NCBI GenBank assembly: GCA_902812455.1
Contig: CADDZH010000021.1
Span: forward strand, 1 to 58,281
From: Chloroflexota bacterium
GTDB lineage: Bacteria; Chloroflexota; Ktedonobacteria; Ktedonobacterales; Ktedonobacteraceae
Length of the DNA stretch: 58,281 bases
Reading direction: 5' to 3'
Every line of letters starts with the position of its first letter. Within the stretch, counting starts at the first letter, position 1. The notes under the pieces were generated by a model, which ran no database searches, was not told the origin of the DNA, and was given only the letters and a program-made list of their open reading frames with translations. Below are positions 1 through 7,632 of the stretch, piece by piece. A program made the position numbers and the translations under genes.

Positions 1-132
1 CTCTCATCATCACCGGATGCCTGCCGGGCCTTTATGGTCGCCCGTCCGTTTCCTCATATTCCTCGCGGGTCGTGGGGGCCTTGCGCCTGCCCTCCTTCGG
101 GTTTCTTCTTCGGCCCGCGCAGCCGTACCATA

Positions 133-177
133 GTAGGGGCAGGGCTTGTCCCTGCCCTGCTTCTTGTCCCTGCCCTG
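133..177. repeat. GC-rich dispersed palindromic repeat
   Basis: A unit reading GTAGGGGCAGGGCTTGTCCC then TGCCCTG is followed by a second partial copy (CTTGTCCCTGCCCTG, 163-177). GGGCAGGG pairs with CCCTGCCC around a CTTGT loop. Related units lie at 3168-3204 (gene-internal), 5431-5483 and 6044-6066. It lies directly upstream of the methyltransferase start and would encode a low-complexity peptide if the reading frame were extended upstream, which argues against an upstream start. Confidence 0.7.
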
Positions 178-216
178 CTTCGGGCGCCAATTCTGTGTGC
201 TACAATAAAGACACAT

Positions 217-1380
217 ATGACATCTTCCTCGCTGCAACAATTGATCATTGAGCGTATCCGGCGAGAAGGGCCGCTCACGTTTGCCGAATATATGCGCATG
301 GCGCTCTACGAACCCACCTATGGCTACTACATGGCTGGCCCTGCCAGGATAGGCTGGGAAGGCGATTACTACACCAGCACCGGTGTCTCCGCACTCTTCG
401 CTCACTGCATGGGACGACAACTTTATCAATGGTGGGAAAAATTGGGCCATCCCTCACCTTTTATTGTATTGGAACAGGGAGCAGGACGCGGTGATCTGGC
501 AGGCGAGATACATGCATGGGCAGAGCAGGAAGCACCGGATTTTTCTCGCGCCCTCGACTACCTCATCGAAGATATACGCACCGGCCAGGATGCAACTGTA
601 GGTTCCCGATTTATCGTGGAACCCCGATTTATCGTGGAACCCCAGTTCATTGCGCCCTCCTCCACAAGCGCGCCCAATCACACGCATAACGAATACCAGC
701 CTCACGTCATCCTCTCCAACGAACTCATCGATGCCTTCCCCGTCCACATCGTGGAGACGCGCAATCAACGGCTCTACGAAGTCTACGTGGATGTGCAAGA
801 TGAGCGACTGTGCGAGGTGCTGGGTATACCTTCTAGCGAGGAGGTGGCAGGCTACCTGGACCGCTACAAGATTCCCTGGGCCAGCTTCGGCGATGGCTGG
901 CGAGCAGAAATTAACCTGGACGCGCTGCGCTGGATCCAACGAGCTGCTGGCCTGGTGCGGCGAGGCTTCATCCTCACCATTGACTACGGTGACAGGGCCA
1001 GGGCGCTCTATACACGAGAACGGCGTAGGGGCACGCTGGCCTGCTACTTTCGCCACCAGTTCAATGAACGCCCGCTGGTTCGCCCTGGCGAGCAAGATAT
1101 CACAGCTCACGTGAATTTTAGCGCCTTGATCGACGAAGGCAGGCGGCAAGGTTTGCGGCTTCACAAGTTTACCACGCAGCGACAATGGCTTGAAAGCATG
1201 GGCATCCACGAAGAAGCCGAGCGACGGCGCGCCAGCGAATTCGCCGAAGCCGATACGGCGCGAGCCACAGATCGTGGCCAGGTAGCGCTGCTGAAATGGT
1301 ACGATCTGCGCCAGCGTGTAGCCGCCCTGACCGACCCTGCAGGCATGGGCAACTTCAAGGTGCTCGTGCTCAGGCGCTAA
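217..1380 (+). CDS. MidA/NDUFAF7-family SAM-dependent methyltransferase
   Basis: A protein of 387 residues resembling the MidA (COG1565) family. Its mitochondrial member NDUFAF7 methylates an arginine of complex I subunit NDUFS2, the NuoD homologue. Family features visible are the N-terminal GPLTFAEYMRMALYEPTYGYY block, the glycine-rich SAM loop VLEQGAGRGDLA, the LSNELIDAFPVH motif and ILTIDYGD. I chose the ATG at 217 because the family N-terminus begins there and the in-frame extension upstream is repeat DNA. There is no Shine-Dalgarno, and a TACAAT box at 201-206 implies a very short leader or leaderless mRNA. Residues about 128-145 are encoded by a dispersed repeat (see separate entry). 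A nuo operon lies 23 kb downstream, so a role in complex I maturation is plausible but inferred. Confidence 0.85.
   Translation: MTSSSLQQLIIERIRREGPLTFAEYMRMALYEPTYGYYMAGPARIGWEGDYYTSTGVSALFAHCMGRQLYQWWEKLGHPSPFIVLEQGAGRGDLAGEIHAWAEQEAPDFSRALDYLIEDIRTGQDATVGSRFIVEPRFIVEPQFIAPSSTSAPNHTHNEYQPHVILSNELIDAFPVHIVETRNQRLYEVYVDVQDERLCEVLGIPSSEEVAGYLDRYKIPWASFGDGWRAEINLDALRWIQRAAGLVRRGFILTIDYGDRARALYTRERRRGTLACYFRHQFNERPLVRPGEQDITAHVNFSALIDEGRRQGLRLHKFTTQRQWLESMGIHEEAERRRASEFAEADTARATDRGQVALLKWYDLRQRVAALTDPAGMGNFKVLVLRR
597..645 (+). repeat. Dispersed repeat captured in frame inside the MidA-type gene
   Basis: The stretch contains GTAGGTTCCCGATTTATCGT followed by GGAACC and a second CGATTTATCGTGGAACC copy. 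It is nearly identical to non-coding repeats at 10793-10820 and 23097-23125. Here it is translated as two RFIVEP units (residues about 131-142). It sits between two conserved MidA blocks, so it looks like a repeat inserted in a surface loop without breaking the frame. Confidence 0.75.
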
Positions 1381-1446
1381 CACTGTACAACCAAAAAGGG
1401 CACTTAACCGTGCTTACATCAAGATAATGCAAAGGCAGGAAAGCGG

Positions 1447-1531
1447 TTAGGGAATGGGGGTGCAGGGGGCTTCGCCCCCTGCCGGGGTCTGGGGAACGCT
1501 GTCTGGGGGACAGTGTGCAGGGGACCCAGCC
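1447..1531. repeat. Intergenic palindromic repeat, possible terminator of the upstream gene
   Basis: The spacer between the two plus-strand genes carries a perfect 9-bp hairpin with a three-base loop, GCAGGGGGC-TTC-GCCCCCTGC (1462-1482). It is followed by GGGGTCTGGGG and by a second imperfect palindrome around CTGTCTGGGGGACAG. No T-run follows, so termination is uncertain. The element looks like a mobile-repeat (REP-type) unit. Confidence 0.6.
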
Positions 1532-1586
1532 TTTCTTATTCCCCAATAAGGTTTGTTGAAAATGCAATAAGAAAGGAGTATTTAAG

Positions 1587-2051
1587 ATGAGCCCGGCTGA
1601 GACAGTCGAAGCGTTCATGATAGCGCTGGAATCAAAGGACTTTGAAAAGGCCAGGGGTATGCTGGCTGATGATTTTCTCTTTAGCGGTTGGACGCCCCAA
1701 CCCCTGGATACATACGGCTTCATGAATGTCATGCAGGGGTTGAGGGAAGGCATACCGAATCTCTCGTACCATTATGAGGCGGTAGAAAGCACAGGAGACG
1801 TTGAAGGGGTTGGGGAAGTCAAAGCAACCATCAAGGTAACGGGCACACAGACTGATGGCTTCATCCTGCCAGCGCTGGGTTTGCCCCCCATTCCACAGAC
1901 GGCCCGCAGCATTTCTTTACCGCAGGAGCACTGGATCTTTACTCTAGAGAACGGGAAGATTGCGCGGATTACGACCGAACGGGTGTCCGGAGGAGGGATA
2001 CAGGGCCTGCTTCGCCAACTGGGTATTGAGATACCGCTGGTCGGGCAGTGA
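1587..2051 (+). CDS. SnoaL-like / NTF2-superfamily protein
   Basis: A protein of 154 residues. The opening (ETVEAFMIALESKDFEKARGM, then LADDFLFSGWTP) and the closing strands (WIFTLENGKIARITTERVSGGG) match the cone-shaped alpha+beta fold of SnoaL-like/NTF2 proteins. These range from polyketide cyclases to binding proteins with no known reaction. The start is well supported by AGAAAGGAG at 1569-1577, ten bases before ATG. No signal peptide or membrane segment is visible. The substrate is unknown and neighbours give no hint. The assignment is to fold level only. Confidence 0.7.
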   Translation: MSPAETVEAFMIALESKDFEKARGMLADDFLFSGWTPQPLDTYGFMNVMQGLREGIPNLSYHYEAVESTGDVEGVGEVKATIKVTGTQTDGFILPALGLPPIPQTARSISLPQEHWIFTLENGKIARITTERVSGGGIQGLLRQLGIEIPLVGQ

Positions 2052-2073
2052 GGCTTTGCCCAGGCGTTGATCA

Positions 2074-3357
2074 TTAGCGTGCATAATACTGCCGCCCACG
2101 CCAGTCCAGGCCCTTATGCGTGAGAACGCGCCACGCCGATTCTGCCAGGATGCCTTCAAACATGGCTCCGGCCAGTGGATGGGTGAAGGCATAATACCAG
2201 GGAACCTTCAGGCCCTTATCCAGCCAGAAGCGGTAGGCCAGCAGTGGGATAAGCTCCACCATCCCGGCGAGAGATATTTCAGCGGGTAGCACGCTGCCTT
2301 TGCGCCCTCTCATACCCATGAGCCAGGCTACTAACGGTAAGAGGAAGGGAATGATGGCAATTGCTGGCAGGCCAATCAGCTCCAGCAGCACAAAGGCCAG
2401 CCCACCACGGCTGCCCAGGTAGGCATTCTTCCGCCAGCCCTGCCAGATCTCACCTAGCTTATTGTACATACGCACACACACAAGACTGCGCCCATCTACA
2501 AGACGCAGGCGAAACCCACAGGCTTTCACAACTCGAGCAAGGTCGCGATCATCGACCAGGGACCCCCGCAGATCCGGTCGAGCGTAACCGCCGGTGATCT
2601 CGTAGACAGCGCGGCGCAGCAAGATATATTGCCCATTGGCAAGGGCAACGGGGCTATGCGGGTCATTGATAAGCTTTACAGGATACTGCATGCTGATCCC
2701 CAGGTAAGCCATGGGCATCATGACCTTGTTCCAGAAACCCGGCAACTCATGCGCCGTTCCCAGCGAAAGCAGGTCTATTCCTCCCCCAATCGCCTCCTTC
2801 AAGGCAAAACGCAATGCGCCGGGTGCGTGCCAGGTATCGGCGTCGGTAAAGAGCAGCCAGTCACCACGCGCTTCTTGCACTCCGCAATGGAGCGCATGAG
2901 GCTTGCCTGCCCAGCCCTCAGGCAGCTCGCGCAGGCGCAGGACATACAGGCGCTTCCCCTGTGGATGCCTCTGGGCAATCTCGTCCAGGATGCCCTCAGT
3001 CCCATCCGTTGATCCGTCATCAACCACAATGACCTCGTAGTTGTCATAATCCTGTTCCAGCAGCGATGTCACACAACGGCGAATATTTCGCTCCTCGTTG
3101 CGAGCCGGTACAATAATGGAAACCAGCGAAGATGATTCTTCCAAAAAACGGGTGTTATCGCCTTCGTGGAGGGTAGGGGCAACCCTTGCGGTTGCCCTGG
3201 TGCCATCGCCGGTTCTCCCGCTCTCCCTCGCGTGAGCCTGATCGTCCGGCTTCGTGCGCAGCCAGAGCACGATATAAAAGAGAATCACGCTCGCAGCGTG
3301 AGACCATAGAAGCAGGCGCGGCCAGGAGCGCAACATGAATCCACTTGCTTTCTTCAT
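2074..3357 (-). CDS. Membrane-anchored family 2 glycosyltransferase (CruC/CrtQ-like)
   Basis: A protein of 427 residues with one N-terminal membrane helix, a GT-A catalytic domain and two or more C-terminal helices. Motifs are SIIVPARNEERNIRRCV, VVDDGSTDGT, the metal-binding FTDADTW and a QGWRKNAY motif after the acceptor region. This layout resembles carotenoid or hydroxychlorobactene glucosyltransferases, but the acceptor cannot be read from sequence. The start at 3357 sits just downstream of a TATAAT box (3365-3370), suggesting a near-leaderless mRNA; a further in-frame ATG is at 3336 and a longer frame reaches 3414. A repeat of the GGGGCAACCCTTGCGG type is translated in frame between the first helix and the catalytic domain, yielding the segment GTRATARVAP. 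Confidence 0.8.
   Translation of the reverse strand: MKKASGFMLRSWPRLLLWSHAASVILFYIVLWLRTKPDDQAHARESGRTGDGTRATARVAPTLHEGDNTRFLEESSSLVSIIVPARNEERNIRRCVTSLLEQDYDNYEVIVVDDGSTDGTEGILDEIAQRHPQGKRLYVLRLRELPEGWAGKPHALHCGVQEARGDWLLFTDADTWHAPGALRFALKEAIGGGIDLLSLGTAHELPGFWNKVMMPMAYLGISMQYPVKLINDPHSPVALANGQYILLRRAVYEITGGYARPDLRGSLVDDRDLARVVKACGFRLRLVDGRSLVCVRMYNKLGEIWQGWRKNAYLGSRGGLAFVLLELIGLPAIAIIPFLLPLVAWLMGMRGRKGSVLPAEISLAGMVELIPLLAYRFWLDKGLKVPWYYAFTHPLAGAMFEGILAESAWRVLTHKGLDWRGRQYYAR
3168..3204 (-). repeat. Dispersed repeat captured inside the glycosyltransferase gene
   Basis: The top strand reads GTAGGGGCAACCCTTGCGGT then TGCCCTGGTGCC, a palindromic unit (GGGCAACC / GGTTGCCC) of the same family as the spacer repeats. 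It falls in the poorly conserved linker between the N-terminal membrane helix and the catalytic domain, and keeps the reading frame open. Confidence 0.65.
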
Positions 3358-3364
3358 GCCACTG

Positions 3365-3370
3365 ATTATA
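3365..3370 (-). promoter_or_regulatory. Likely -10 box of the glycosyltransferase gene
   Basis: On the minus strand this reads TATAAT, eight bases before the chosen ATG. No good -35 hexamer is visible at 17 bp. It supports the 3357 start over the longer frame. Confidence 0.5.
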
Positions 3371-3397
3371 GCAGGGATAAGCGGCAAAAAACCAGTA

Positions 3398-3426
3398 TTG
3401 CGAGCAACAGGCAACTACTGTACAAT
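3398..3426 (+). promoter_or_regulatory. Sigma70-type promoter of the CopC-CopD fusion gene
   Basis: TTGCGA and TACAAT are separated by exactly 17 bp. The start codon lies about 36 bp downstream. With the divergent -10 box at 3365-3370 this makes a compact divergent promoter region. Confidence 0.6.
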
Positions 3427-3462
3427 CTAGGTGGAGAGCAAGCGAGAAATTTTGCTGCGGTG

Positions 3463-5370
3463 ATGAAAGAACACGTGACGAACAACTTCATGCGACCGGG
3501 ATGCTATCACAGGCTCATACTGCTCATGGCAGCCAGCCTGGGGATGCTTCTGCTCTACGCTTTGTCAAGCATTGTTGTCCCACAACCAGTAGCTCTTGCA
3601 CATGCCTTTGTTATCGGCTCAGACCCGGTCGATGGCTCGACAGTGCCTACTGCGCCTTCAGTCGTGCGTATCTACTTTGATGCGCCTATCAGCCCCGCAA
3701 GCGCTGCTTATGTCTACAGCCCGCAAGAACAGATCGTCAACGCCTCGCACAGCATCATCCCCAAGAATAATCCGCGTGAACTAGACACACCCCTTAAAAA
3801 CCCCAGCCAGTTGCCGCTCGGCAGCTATACGGTGCGCTGGACGGCCTTAGCAGATGAAGACGGGCATACCACGCACGGCGTCATCGGCTTTAACATCGGC
3901 CAGTCCAGCACAGGTCTGCCGGGAGTGACGATCCTGGGGCCGAGCACCAGCAATATCTTGCCTACCCTCGATCTGTTAGGAATATTGCTGGTCGCCTGGG
4001 AGTGGCTTGTGCTTCTCGCGCTCGTCTTCTGGATAGGGATTCTGATTGCGGAAGGTATCGTCTTGAACGGCGTTGAGCGAGCCTTTGCCCTGCTCACTCG
4101 CGCAAGAAAGCAAGCACAACCGCTCGGGTGGCTCTGCCTGGCAGCCTTGCTCGTTGGTGAGGTCATCACGCTGGTACTCCGTGCCACGCAGTTCAGCCAA
4201 TCCCTTAACGGCAACAACATCGATTTCTCGGTGCCTGGCCAGATCCTCACCAGATCAACTTATGGCTCTCTCTGGCTGGCGCGCATCGCGCTCCTCCTCG
4301 TCGCGGCAGGCTTCCTATGGTGGACCAGTCGCCAGCGCGATAAAGCCGCTAAGCCTGCCAGGCGATATACTATCACCTGGCTGGCCCTGGCAGGCCTGCT
4401 CTTGCTCACATACGCGCTTTCAAGCGATGCCGCCCAGCTCGCCCAGCCGCATATCAGCGCGATTATCCTGGACTGGCTCTACCTGGCCGCTTTATGTACC
4501 TGGCTGGGTGGATTAGCCTATCTTGGCTACATCCTGCTCCCACTGCTGCCAACTGTTGAGCCAGATCGCCGCGCAGAAACGCTGACCACCCTGCTGAGAC
4601 GCCTGCAACCACTCATGTTGAGCGCGGTGGGCGTGCTGCTCGTCAGTGGATTCTACCTGTCTGAAGTGAGTTTGACCGGCATCCAGCAATTCATTACCGA
4701 GCCGTATGGACGTACATTGCTGGTACAATGGGCGCTGATCGCCATCATGATCGCGATCACTGTCTACGTATTCTTTGTACTGCGCCCGAAGCTTGCACGG
4801 CAAGCAACCCTCTTGCCGGTTGTCAATGCCGAATTACCGGCCCGCCGCGTGCGCCAGTCTGCCTTCGACCAGGTGGCGCGCAGCCTGAAGCAGCTCCTCA
4901 ACGTGCAGTCATGGTTTGGTGCGGGCGTCCTGCTCTGCCTCGCATTGATGGCCTTCTTTGCCCCTCCCATCGTCTTTCCCAACGTAACCTACACGCAATA
5001 CCCGGCGGCCACCAGACCCGCAGCCGGCAATATCATTACTCAAACGAAGCAGGCCGGTAACCTCTCAATCATGCTGGCCATCGTTCCGGGAAAGGCCGGC
5101 AGGGCCAATACCATCATTGTAACGCTGCTGGATGTGCATAGCGGCAATCCGGTGACCAACGCACAGGTGCAGGTCGCCACCAACATGGTCGTGATGAATA
5201 TGGGCAACTTGCAGGCAAGTATGAAGGGCGGCAATGCAACCTATACTGCCACCTTTCCGGCAGGTACAGCCTTTTCAATGGGCGGCCTCTGGCAAGTCGC
5301 CTTGCGCATCCAGCGTCCTGGCCAGAAACCGCTGGTGGTGGTGTTTCAAATCGTCCCGAACACGGGATAA
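3463..5370 (+). CDS. CopC-CopD fusion copper transport/resistance protein
   Basis: A protein of 635 residues with three parts. First is an N-terminal signal segment followed by a CopC domain: the mature end reads AHAFVIGSDPVDGS, placing the copper-binding His near the N-terminus, and a second block DEDGHTTHG supplies further His. Then comes a CopD membrane domain with about eight helices (WEWLVLLALVFWIGIL onward). Last is an extracytoplasmic beta domain resembling YtkA/FixH-type modules (residues about 520-635). CopC-CopD fusions such as Bacillus YcnJ are involved in copper uptake or homeostasis. A GTG three bases earlier (3460) and ATG at 3490 are alternative starts. No other copper gene is adjacent. 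Confidence 0.85.
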   Translation: MKEHVTNNFMRPGCYHRLILLMAASLGMLLLYALSSIVVPQPVALAHAFVIGSDPVDGSTVPTAPSVVRIYFDAPISPASAAYVYSPQEQIVNASHSIIPKNNPRELDTPLKNPSQLPLGSYTVRWTALADEDGHTTHGVIGFNIGQSSTGLPGVTILGPSTSNILPTLDLLGILLVAWEWLVLLALVFWIGILIAEGIVLNGVERAFALLTRARKQAQPLGWLCLAALLVGEVITLVLRATQFSQSLNGNNIDFSVPGQILTRSTYGSLWLARIALLLVAAGFLWWTSRQRDKAAKPARRYTITWLALAGLLLLTYALSSDAAQLAQPHISAIILDWLYLAALCTWLGGLAYLGYILLPLLPTVEPDRRAETLTTLLRRLQPLMLSAVGVLLVSGFYLSEVSLTGIQQFITEPYGRTLLVQWALIAIMIAITVYVFFVLRPKLARQATLLPVVNAELPARRVRQSAFDQVARSLKQLLNVQSWFGAGVLLCLALMAFFAPPIVFPNVTYTQYPAATRPAAGNIITQTKQAGNLSIMLAIVPGKAGRANTIIVTLLDVHSGNPVTNAQVQVATNMVVMNMGNLQASMKGGNATYTATFPAGTAFSMGGLWQVALRIQRPGQKPLVVVFQIVPNTG

Positions 5371-5385
5371 AAGATTTTTACCGGA

Positions 5386-5537
5386 TCGGACTGTAGGGAC
5401 AGTAGAAGCTCGATTTATCGAAGCTGTGGGTGGAGAGGGGATAGGCGGGGGCCTTGTGCTTGTCCCCGCGCCCCTACTCTCCCCATCATTGCCGATCCTG
5501 GTCGTTAAAGTTCATAAAGAAAGAAAGAAAGAAAGAA
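5386..5537. repeat. Composite dispersed-repeat spacer with an (AAAG)n tract
   Basis: The spacer holds a GTAGGGAC unit and GCTCGATTTATCGAAGC. It also has a long imperfect hairpin starting GGAGAGGGG and ending CCCCTACTCTCC (5431-5483). A CATTGCCGATCCTGGTCGTT unit (5486-5506) recurs near 23421 as CATTACCGATTTTGGTCGTT. It ends with about five AAAG repeats (5516-5537) just before the next start codon, where the purine tract may serve as an extended ribosome-binding region. Confidence 0.55.
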
Positions 5538-5547
5538 ACGAGAGCAG

Positions 5548-6009
5548 ATGATCCGCATAGAAATTCCCCAGCGGGGAACCATCGAACTTGAACACGTCGT
5601 ATTCGATATCAACGGCACCCTTGCCGTAGATGGGGTGCTCCTGCCAGGAGTTACGGAGCGCTTGAAGAGGTTAGGGCAGCAACTTACTATTCACGCGCTG
5701 ACGGCAGGAACGCATGGAAACCTGGACGAGCTACAGAAGATGCTGGAACTCCCGCTCCACAAAATTGGCACAGGCGAGGAGAAAACGCGCTATGTACAGC
5801 AGCTCGGGCCGGAAAAGGTGGTGGCCATCGGCAATGGCATGAATGACGTTGGCATGCTGCGCCTGGCTGCCCTCGCCATAGCAGTCCTGTCACAAGAAGG
5901 GGTAGCTACCGGCGCGCTGCAAGCAGCGGATGTGCTGGTCACCAGCCCGGTCGATGCTATGGAGCTCCTGCTGAAACCAAAACGATTGATCGCAACACTA
6001 CGTGGCTGA
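5548..6009 (+). CDS. Small HAD-family protein related to soluble P-type-ATPase-like phosphatases
   Basis: A protein of 153 residues. It has HAD motif I as VFDINGTLA, with the nucleophilic Asp but Asn in place of the second Asp, a GLQ/AGTHG motif II region, and a motif III/IV block VVAIGNGMNDVGML. This pattern matches the small soluble proteins resembling the P-domain of cation-transport ATPases (COG4087). There is no membrane segment or cap domain. The location after a copper-transport gene is suggestive of metal-related work but the spacer is 177 bp of repeats, so co-transcription is doubtful. The physiological substrate is unknown. Confidence 0.75.
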   Translation: MIRIEIPQRGTIELEHVVFDINGTLAVDGVLLPGVTERLKRLGQQLTIHALTAGTHGNLDELQKMLELPLHKIGTGEEKTRYVQQLGPEKVVAIGNGMNDVGMLRLAALAIAVLSQEGVATGALQAADVLVTSPVDAMELLLKPKRLIATLRG

Positions 6010-6035
6010 ACATCACCTCCACCACATCCTTCCCG

Positions 6036-6092
6036 TCCTTGTAGTGGCAGAGCTTGCCTCTGCCATCGCTCTCCTTCCCTCTGCCATAGCTC
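6036..6092. repeat. Intergenic palindromic repeat (GGCAGAGCTTGCCTCTGCC type)
   Basis: The unit GTGGCAGAGCTTGCCTCTGCC is a near-perfect hairpin and is followed by two CCCTCTGCCATAG-like partial copies. It separates two convergent genes and might act as a bidirectional transcription barrier. Confidence 0.5.
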
Positions 6093-6104
6093 CCTATCCT
6101 ACGA

Positions 6105-6626
6105 TCATTGCGGGTTTTGCGACTCCCTGTGCGCCTTCGCTCTCTCGTAATAGCCAGCCGCGCTGGAGATAATCTCCTCCTGTTCCGCCTGCGACAAATC
6201 GCGCACCACCTTTGCAGGCACACCTACAGCGAGCGAACCTGCCGGGATGCTTTTGTGTTCGCCCACCAGTGCGCAGGCGCCAATAATCGTGCCCGAGCCG
6301 ACCTGGGCATGAGAGAGCACAACGGCGTTCATACCCACCAGCACACGATCACCCAGCGTCGCACCATGAATCACCGCGTTATGCCCGATAGTACACTCTT
6401 CACCAATGGTGAGTGGAGCATCGGCATCGAGATGGAGCGTACAGTTATCCTGGATGTTGGTGCGGCGCCCTATGACAATGGGGCCGGTATCACCACGTAT
6501 GACAGCGTTGTACCAGATGCTCGCTCCCTCATGGATCGTGACATCGCCGATGATCATTGCCCCTGGGGCGATAAAGACATCATCAGCAATGCTAGGCCAG
6601 ACGCCTTTGAACGGTAGAATGGGCAT
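6105..6626 (-). CDS. Gamma-carbonic anhydrase family left-handed beta-helix protein
   Basis: A protein of 173 residues made of hexapeptide repeats that form a left-handed beta-helix, then a C-terminal helix. Conserved blocks are APGAMIIGDVTIHEGASIWYN, RGD, IGRRTNIQDNC, IGHNAVIHGATLGD and VGMNAVVL. His residues in LHLD, GHNAV and HGATL occupy the zinc-ligand positions of the family. Family members are trimers and include CamH-like enzymes, complex I subunits in plants, and PaaY-like thioesterases, so the reaction is uncertain. The start is fixed by GAGGAG (minus strand) seven bases before ATG, with no such site for the ATG-less extension upstream. Confidence 0.85.
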   Translation of the reverse strand: MPILPFKGVWPSIADDVFIAPGAMIIGDVTIHEGASIWYNAVIRGDTGPIVIGRRTNIQDNCTLHLDADAPLTIGEECTIGHNAVIHGATLGDRVLVGMNAVVLSHAQVGSGTIIGACALVGEHKSIPAGSLAVGVPAKVVRDLSQAEQEEIISSAAGYYERAKAHRESQNPQ

Positions 6627-6695
6627 AAATAACTCCTCAGAAAAGGTAGAAACAATGTATAATGGGCGCAATGATGAAGTAACGCACCAATATCC

Positions 6696-6761
6696 GTAGG
6701 GGCCGATTTATCGCGCCCACCGCCGATTTATCGGCCTCTATCTTGGTCATACTATTGGTCC
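6696..6761. repeat. GTAGGGGCCGATTTATCGCG dispersed repeat
   Basis: A full copy of the most frequent family in the window: GTAGGGGCCGATTTATCGCG, CCCACCGCCGATTTATCGGC, then CTCTATCTTGGTC. The GCCGATTTATCGGC core is palindromic. The same block order appears at 13423 and 23207. Confidence 0.75.
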
Positions 6762-7613
6762 CTACACAACCACGCGCTTAATCCCCCACACAAGCTCATC
6801 CAATCTGGGATAATAATTCTCGGCAGCAGCATCGAAGCTGTTAATCACAACGCAATTGTAGTTCTGGCCCTCGGAGTGGATATACTCCTTGTTGCTCAAT
6901 GCCATACCAACATGCGTGATCTGCTTGCTACCAAAGAAGATCAGGTCGCCCTCGCGCATCTCTTCACGTTTCACACTGCGCGTCAAAAAATCATGCTGCT
7001 GCTCGGCATCGCGTGGAAGGATATAGCCGCCCATACGGTAGCATAATTGCACAAGGCCGCTGCAATCCAGGCCCTCCCAGCTTGTTCCGCCCCACAGGTA
7101 GGGCCTGCCCAGGAACATGCGAGCATAGGCTGTCACTGTACTGACCGGCATCTGTGGGTAGACTTCTGTATCCTTGCGAATATCAATGGCGCTGCGCGCC
7201 AGCCACGCGGTACGCTCGCCAGGTAACACTACCTCTAAGCGCTGCGGATACGTAATATCCAGGATGGGTAAGGCCGTCGAGAGGTAGACAACCCCTGCTC
7301 TATCGTCTCCTTCAGCCTTCGCATAAAGAGGTGTATGTGTTGCAGTAATGACGGCCACAAGTGGTAGAGCCGTTCCACAGGTCTCACCCACCTTGCAGAA
7401 TCCCTTGGTAATCGGCTCTTCAAGCTGGTTCGTGCGAATCCAGCCTTCGTAGTCGGGGAGCGTAACGTACGTCCATTCACCACTCGTTTCACCGGCAACA
7501 ACTGGCACATTCATCAATGCCTGCGTAACCAGTTCAGAGGCAGGATCGGGGCCGCCGCGAATGTCTGCCACACCGGCAGAAACAACATAATTCGCTGCAA
7601 TCGTGATCGTCAT
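6762..7613 (-). CDS. NlpC/P60 (C40) cell-wall endopeptidase with SH3-like domains
   Basis: A protein of 283 residues. Residues about 5-65 and 85-145 look like two bacterial SH3-type domains and residues 155-283 are an NlpC/P60 domain. Catalytic residues are visible: Cys184 in LDCSGLVQ, His234 in HVGMAL and His246 in YIHSEGQ. The layout resembles Bacillus YkfC-type gamma-D-glutamyl-diamino-acid peptidases that cut or recycle peptidoglycan stem peptides. No signal peptide is visible, which favours a cytoplasmic recycling role. A Shine-Dalgarno AAGGA precedes the ATG. The gene follows proline dehydrogenase by 19 bp on the same strand, so the two are likely co-transcribed. Confidence 0.88.
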   Translation of the reverse strand: MTITIAANYVVSAGVADIRGGPDPASELVTQALMNVPVVAGETSGEWTYVTLPDYEGWIRTNQLEEPITKGFCKVGETCGTALPLVAVITATHTPLYAKAEGDDRAGVVYLSTALPILDITYPQRLEVVLPGERTAWLARSAIDIRKDTEVYPQMPVSTVTAYARMFLGRPYLWGGTSWEGLDCSGLVQLCYRMGGYILPRDAEQQHDFLTRSVKREEMREGDLIFFGSKQITHVGMALSNKEYIHSEGQNYNCVVINSFDAAAENYYPRLDELVWGIKRVVV

Positions 7614-7632
7614 TTACCTATTCCTTAAGGTC

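Noticed and set aside
34..216. N-terminal extension of the MidA-type protein
   Set aside because: The added residues come from a GC-rich dispersed repeat and lack family similarity; the conserved start is at 217.
5516..5537. (AAAG)n tract as a phase-variable switch
   Set aside because: About five repeat units only, outside the coding frame. It may affect ribosome binding but there is no evidence of variation.
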